Part shown: positions 63,005 through 64,000 of the stretch, piece after piece
Layout: the number at the start of each line of letters is the position of its first letter
Numbering within the stretch: position 1 is the first letter of the stretch
Assembly (NCBI RefSeq): GCF_014697475.1
Contig: NZ_JACJRV010000012.1
Coordinates: 1 to 64,000, forward strand
Direction: 5' to 3'
Source: Nostoc sp. FACHB-152
Lineage (GTDB): Bacteria; Cyanobacteriota; Cyanobacteriia; Cyanobacteriales; Nostocaceae
Length of the DNA: 64,000 nucleotides
The notes under the pieces: model-generated
Databases searched by the model: none
Seen by the model: only the letters and a program-made list of their open reading frames with translations
Told to the model about the DNA's origin: nothing
Translations under genes and position numbers: made by a program

Positions 63005-63790
63005 AGTTACGTTGATCAGCTATTAATCAAACAGCTAAAGTCAAAAGTCTACAGTCTCAGCGTTAATCGATAATTAATGTTTGATATTTGACTATTGACT
63101 TTTGGCTAAAAATAATGTTTGAATTTCTTTTTTTAAATCTGGATTTTTACTTCCCCCAAGTGCTGTATCCAGCAATTTATGGGTTAGCTCTCAGGAAAAC
63201 ATAGTAGTTTTACATAGACTTTGCAACTTTAATATAATTTTCATAAAATTCTCATAATTTCTAGCGGTATGCTTAGAGAATTGTATTGTTAGCGATCGCT
63301 TTGCTCGCTCGACACATATTTAGAAGTAAAAAATTAAGGAGTTAACTAGCACTTTCTGATCTCAGCAATAAAAGCTACACAGAATAATCAGAAAATTGCA
63401 TATTATCCAAGGAAAAACTCTTAAAAGCGAAACTTATCTGGGTAATATCACGTCAGAACTGGAGTAAATCTTTGTAATTGTTTTACAAAAGCTGAAAATT
63501 AAGCTTTTGTGGCTGAATGCTGATTGCCAGTTTATCGTTACTAGTTGGAAGTAGGTGTATTCTGTGAACTTTTTAAGTATGATTTACAAAAATTTAGATT
63601 TTATTAAGATGGCAGAAATTCAAAATACCATAATTTCTAGCACATAAAACATAAAGACAAAAACTGCAATTTAGAAATTTCTGCATAAAGTTCAGGAATA
63701 AAAACGTAATAACATATAGACTCGCAGAAATGTCTTGATAAAGTTAACCGATTCCTGAACAAATGTTGGCCGACATTTTAAGTGCGATAT
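63005..63790. other. long spacer with no gene
   Basis: 785 bp, AT-rich, with a HIP1 site and a short repeat TAAAGTCAAAAGTCTAC near 63035 that resembles the 27.4-kb tandem repeat. It would carry the promoter of the last gene. Confidence 0.5.
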
Positions 63791-63802
63791 ATGGGGGTTG
63801 TG

Positions 63803-64000
63803 ATGGAAACTGTAAAAATGAGGTTCGATGAGTGCAATCCTACTATGGCAACCGATGCGGAAACACTAAAAGAGTACTGGCACAGCCGTATAGCTGAGGA
63901 ATACCCAGATCAAAGTGCAACTACGAGAGAGAGTATTGTTCGTTGGCTGTTAGGAAGTGATTTAAAGCGGTTTGAACTATTTGAACCTAAAGAACTTGAG
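63803..64000 (+). CDS. hypothetical protein, 5' part, runs off the window
   Basis: Open from ATG 63803 (or the in-frame ATG 63791) to the end, 66 codons. Starts METVKMRFDECNPTMATDAE; then YWHSRIAEEYPDQSATT and RESIVRWLLGSDLKRFELF. Acidic, soluble, no signal. I recognise no family. The 3' end is outside. Confidence 0.65.
   Translation, partial: METVKMRFDECNPTMATDAETLKEYWHSRIAEEYPDQSATTRESIVRWLLGSDLKRFELFEPKELE

Overview
This window is chromosome-like DNA from a filamentous cyanobacterium, most likely a heterocyst-forming Nostocales relative (Nostoc/Tolypothrix/Calothrix type). The basis is the dense scatter of the HIP1 octamer GCGATCGC, the gene set (carboxysome shell genes ccmK3-ccmK4, light-repressed lrtA, an HCF173-like SDR/CIA30 protein, TrpB2, a fused binding-protein/permease ABC subunit, low-temperature-induced protein and Dps), and the many short dispersed repeats typical of the group. 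There is no rRNA operon, CRISPR array, transposase or prophage.

Layout. 0.4-0.55 kb: two degenerate tRNA-like genes on the minus strand, directly downstream of a zinc-ribbon SDR gene. 2-13 kb: small secreted or unknown proteins, a GFA-type protein, the HCF173-like gene, a HugZ-like protein, two paralogous DUF4360-like secreted proteins, tandem repeats, and an AT-rich acyltransferase gene. 13.5-29 kb: metabolism and housekeeping (TrpB2, an HGSNAT-like membrane protein, hydrolases, a mercuric-reductase-like flavoprotein, ObgE, an ATP/glutamate-ligase-like protein, an NPPY methyltransferase, a heme-oxygenase-like diiron protein, FtsI with an FtsL-like gene upstream). 30-38 kb: glgB, bcp, lrtA, lipB, and an amino-acid ABC transporter as two divergent genes.

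37.9-41.3 kb is the most striking protein-coding locus. A small helical protein overlaps by ATGA an NB-ARC/TPR (NLR-type) protein. The C-terminal motif of the first is nearly the same as the N-terminal motif of the second. This is the architecture of amyloid-signalling NLR/effector pairs, a predicted cell-death or defence switch. A 21-bp minisatellite lies just upstream.

41-55 kb: thermonuclease, TonB-like protein, lipase, a lone PetB-like cytochrome b tail-to-tail with a CPA1/TrkA-N antiporter, two identical tandem tRNA-Glu(TTC) genes, a GAF sensor kinase whose H-box His is Asp, an HNH endonuclease behind a strong terminator, and a polysaccharide deacetylase.

55.2-57.6 kb: a consensus-like promoter with an overlapping palindrome, a 62-codon ORF, a hairpin, and then 22 closely packed tRNA genes on the plus strand. 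Many are non-canonical, and six carry a 19-31 nt small dispersed repeat exactly inside the T-loop. This resembles the cryptic tRNA operon known in Anabaena PCC 7120. 57.7-64 kb: TPR protein, low-temperature-induced protein, Dps, a hydrolase, ccmK3-ccmK4 and the start of an unknown gene running off the window.
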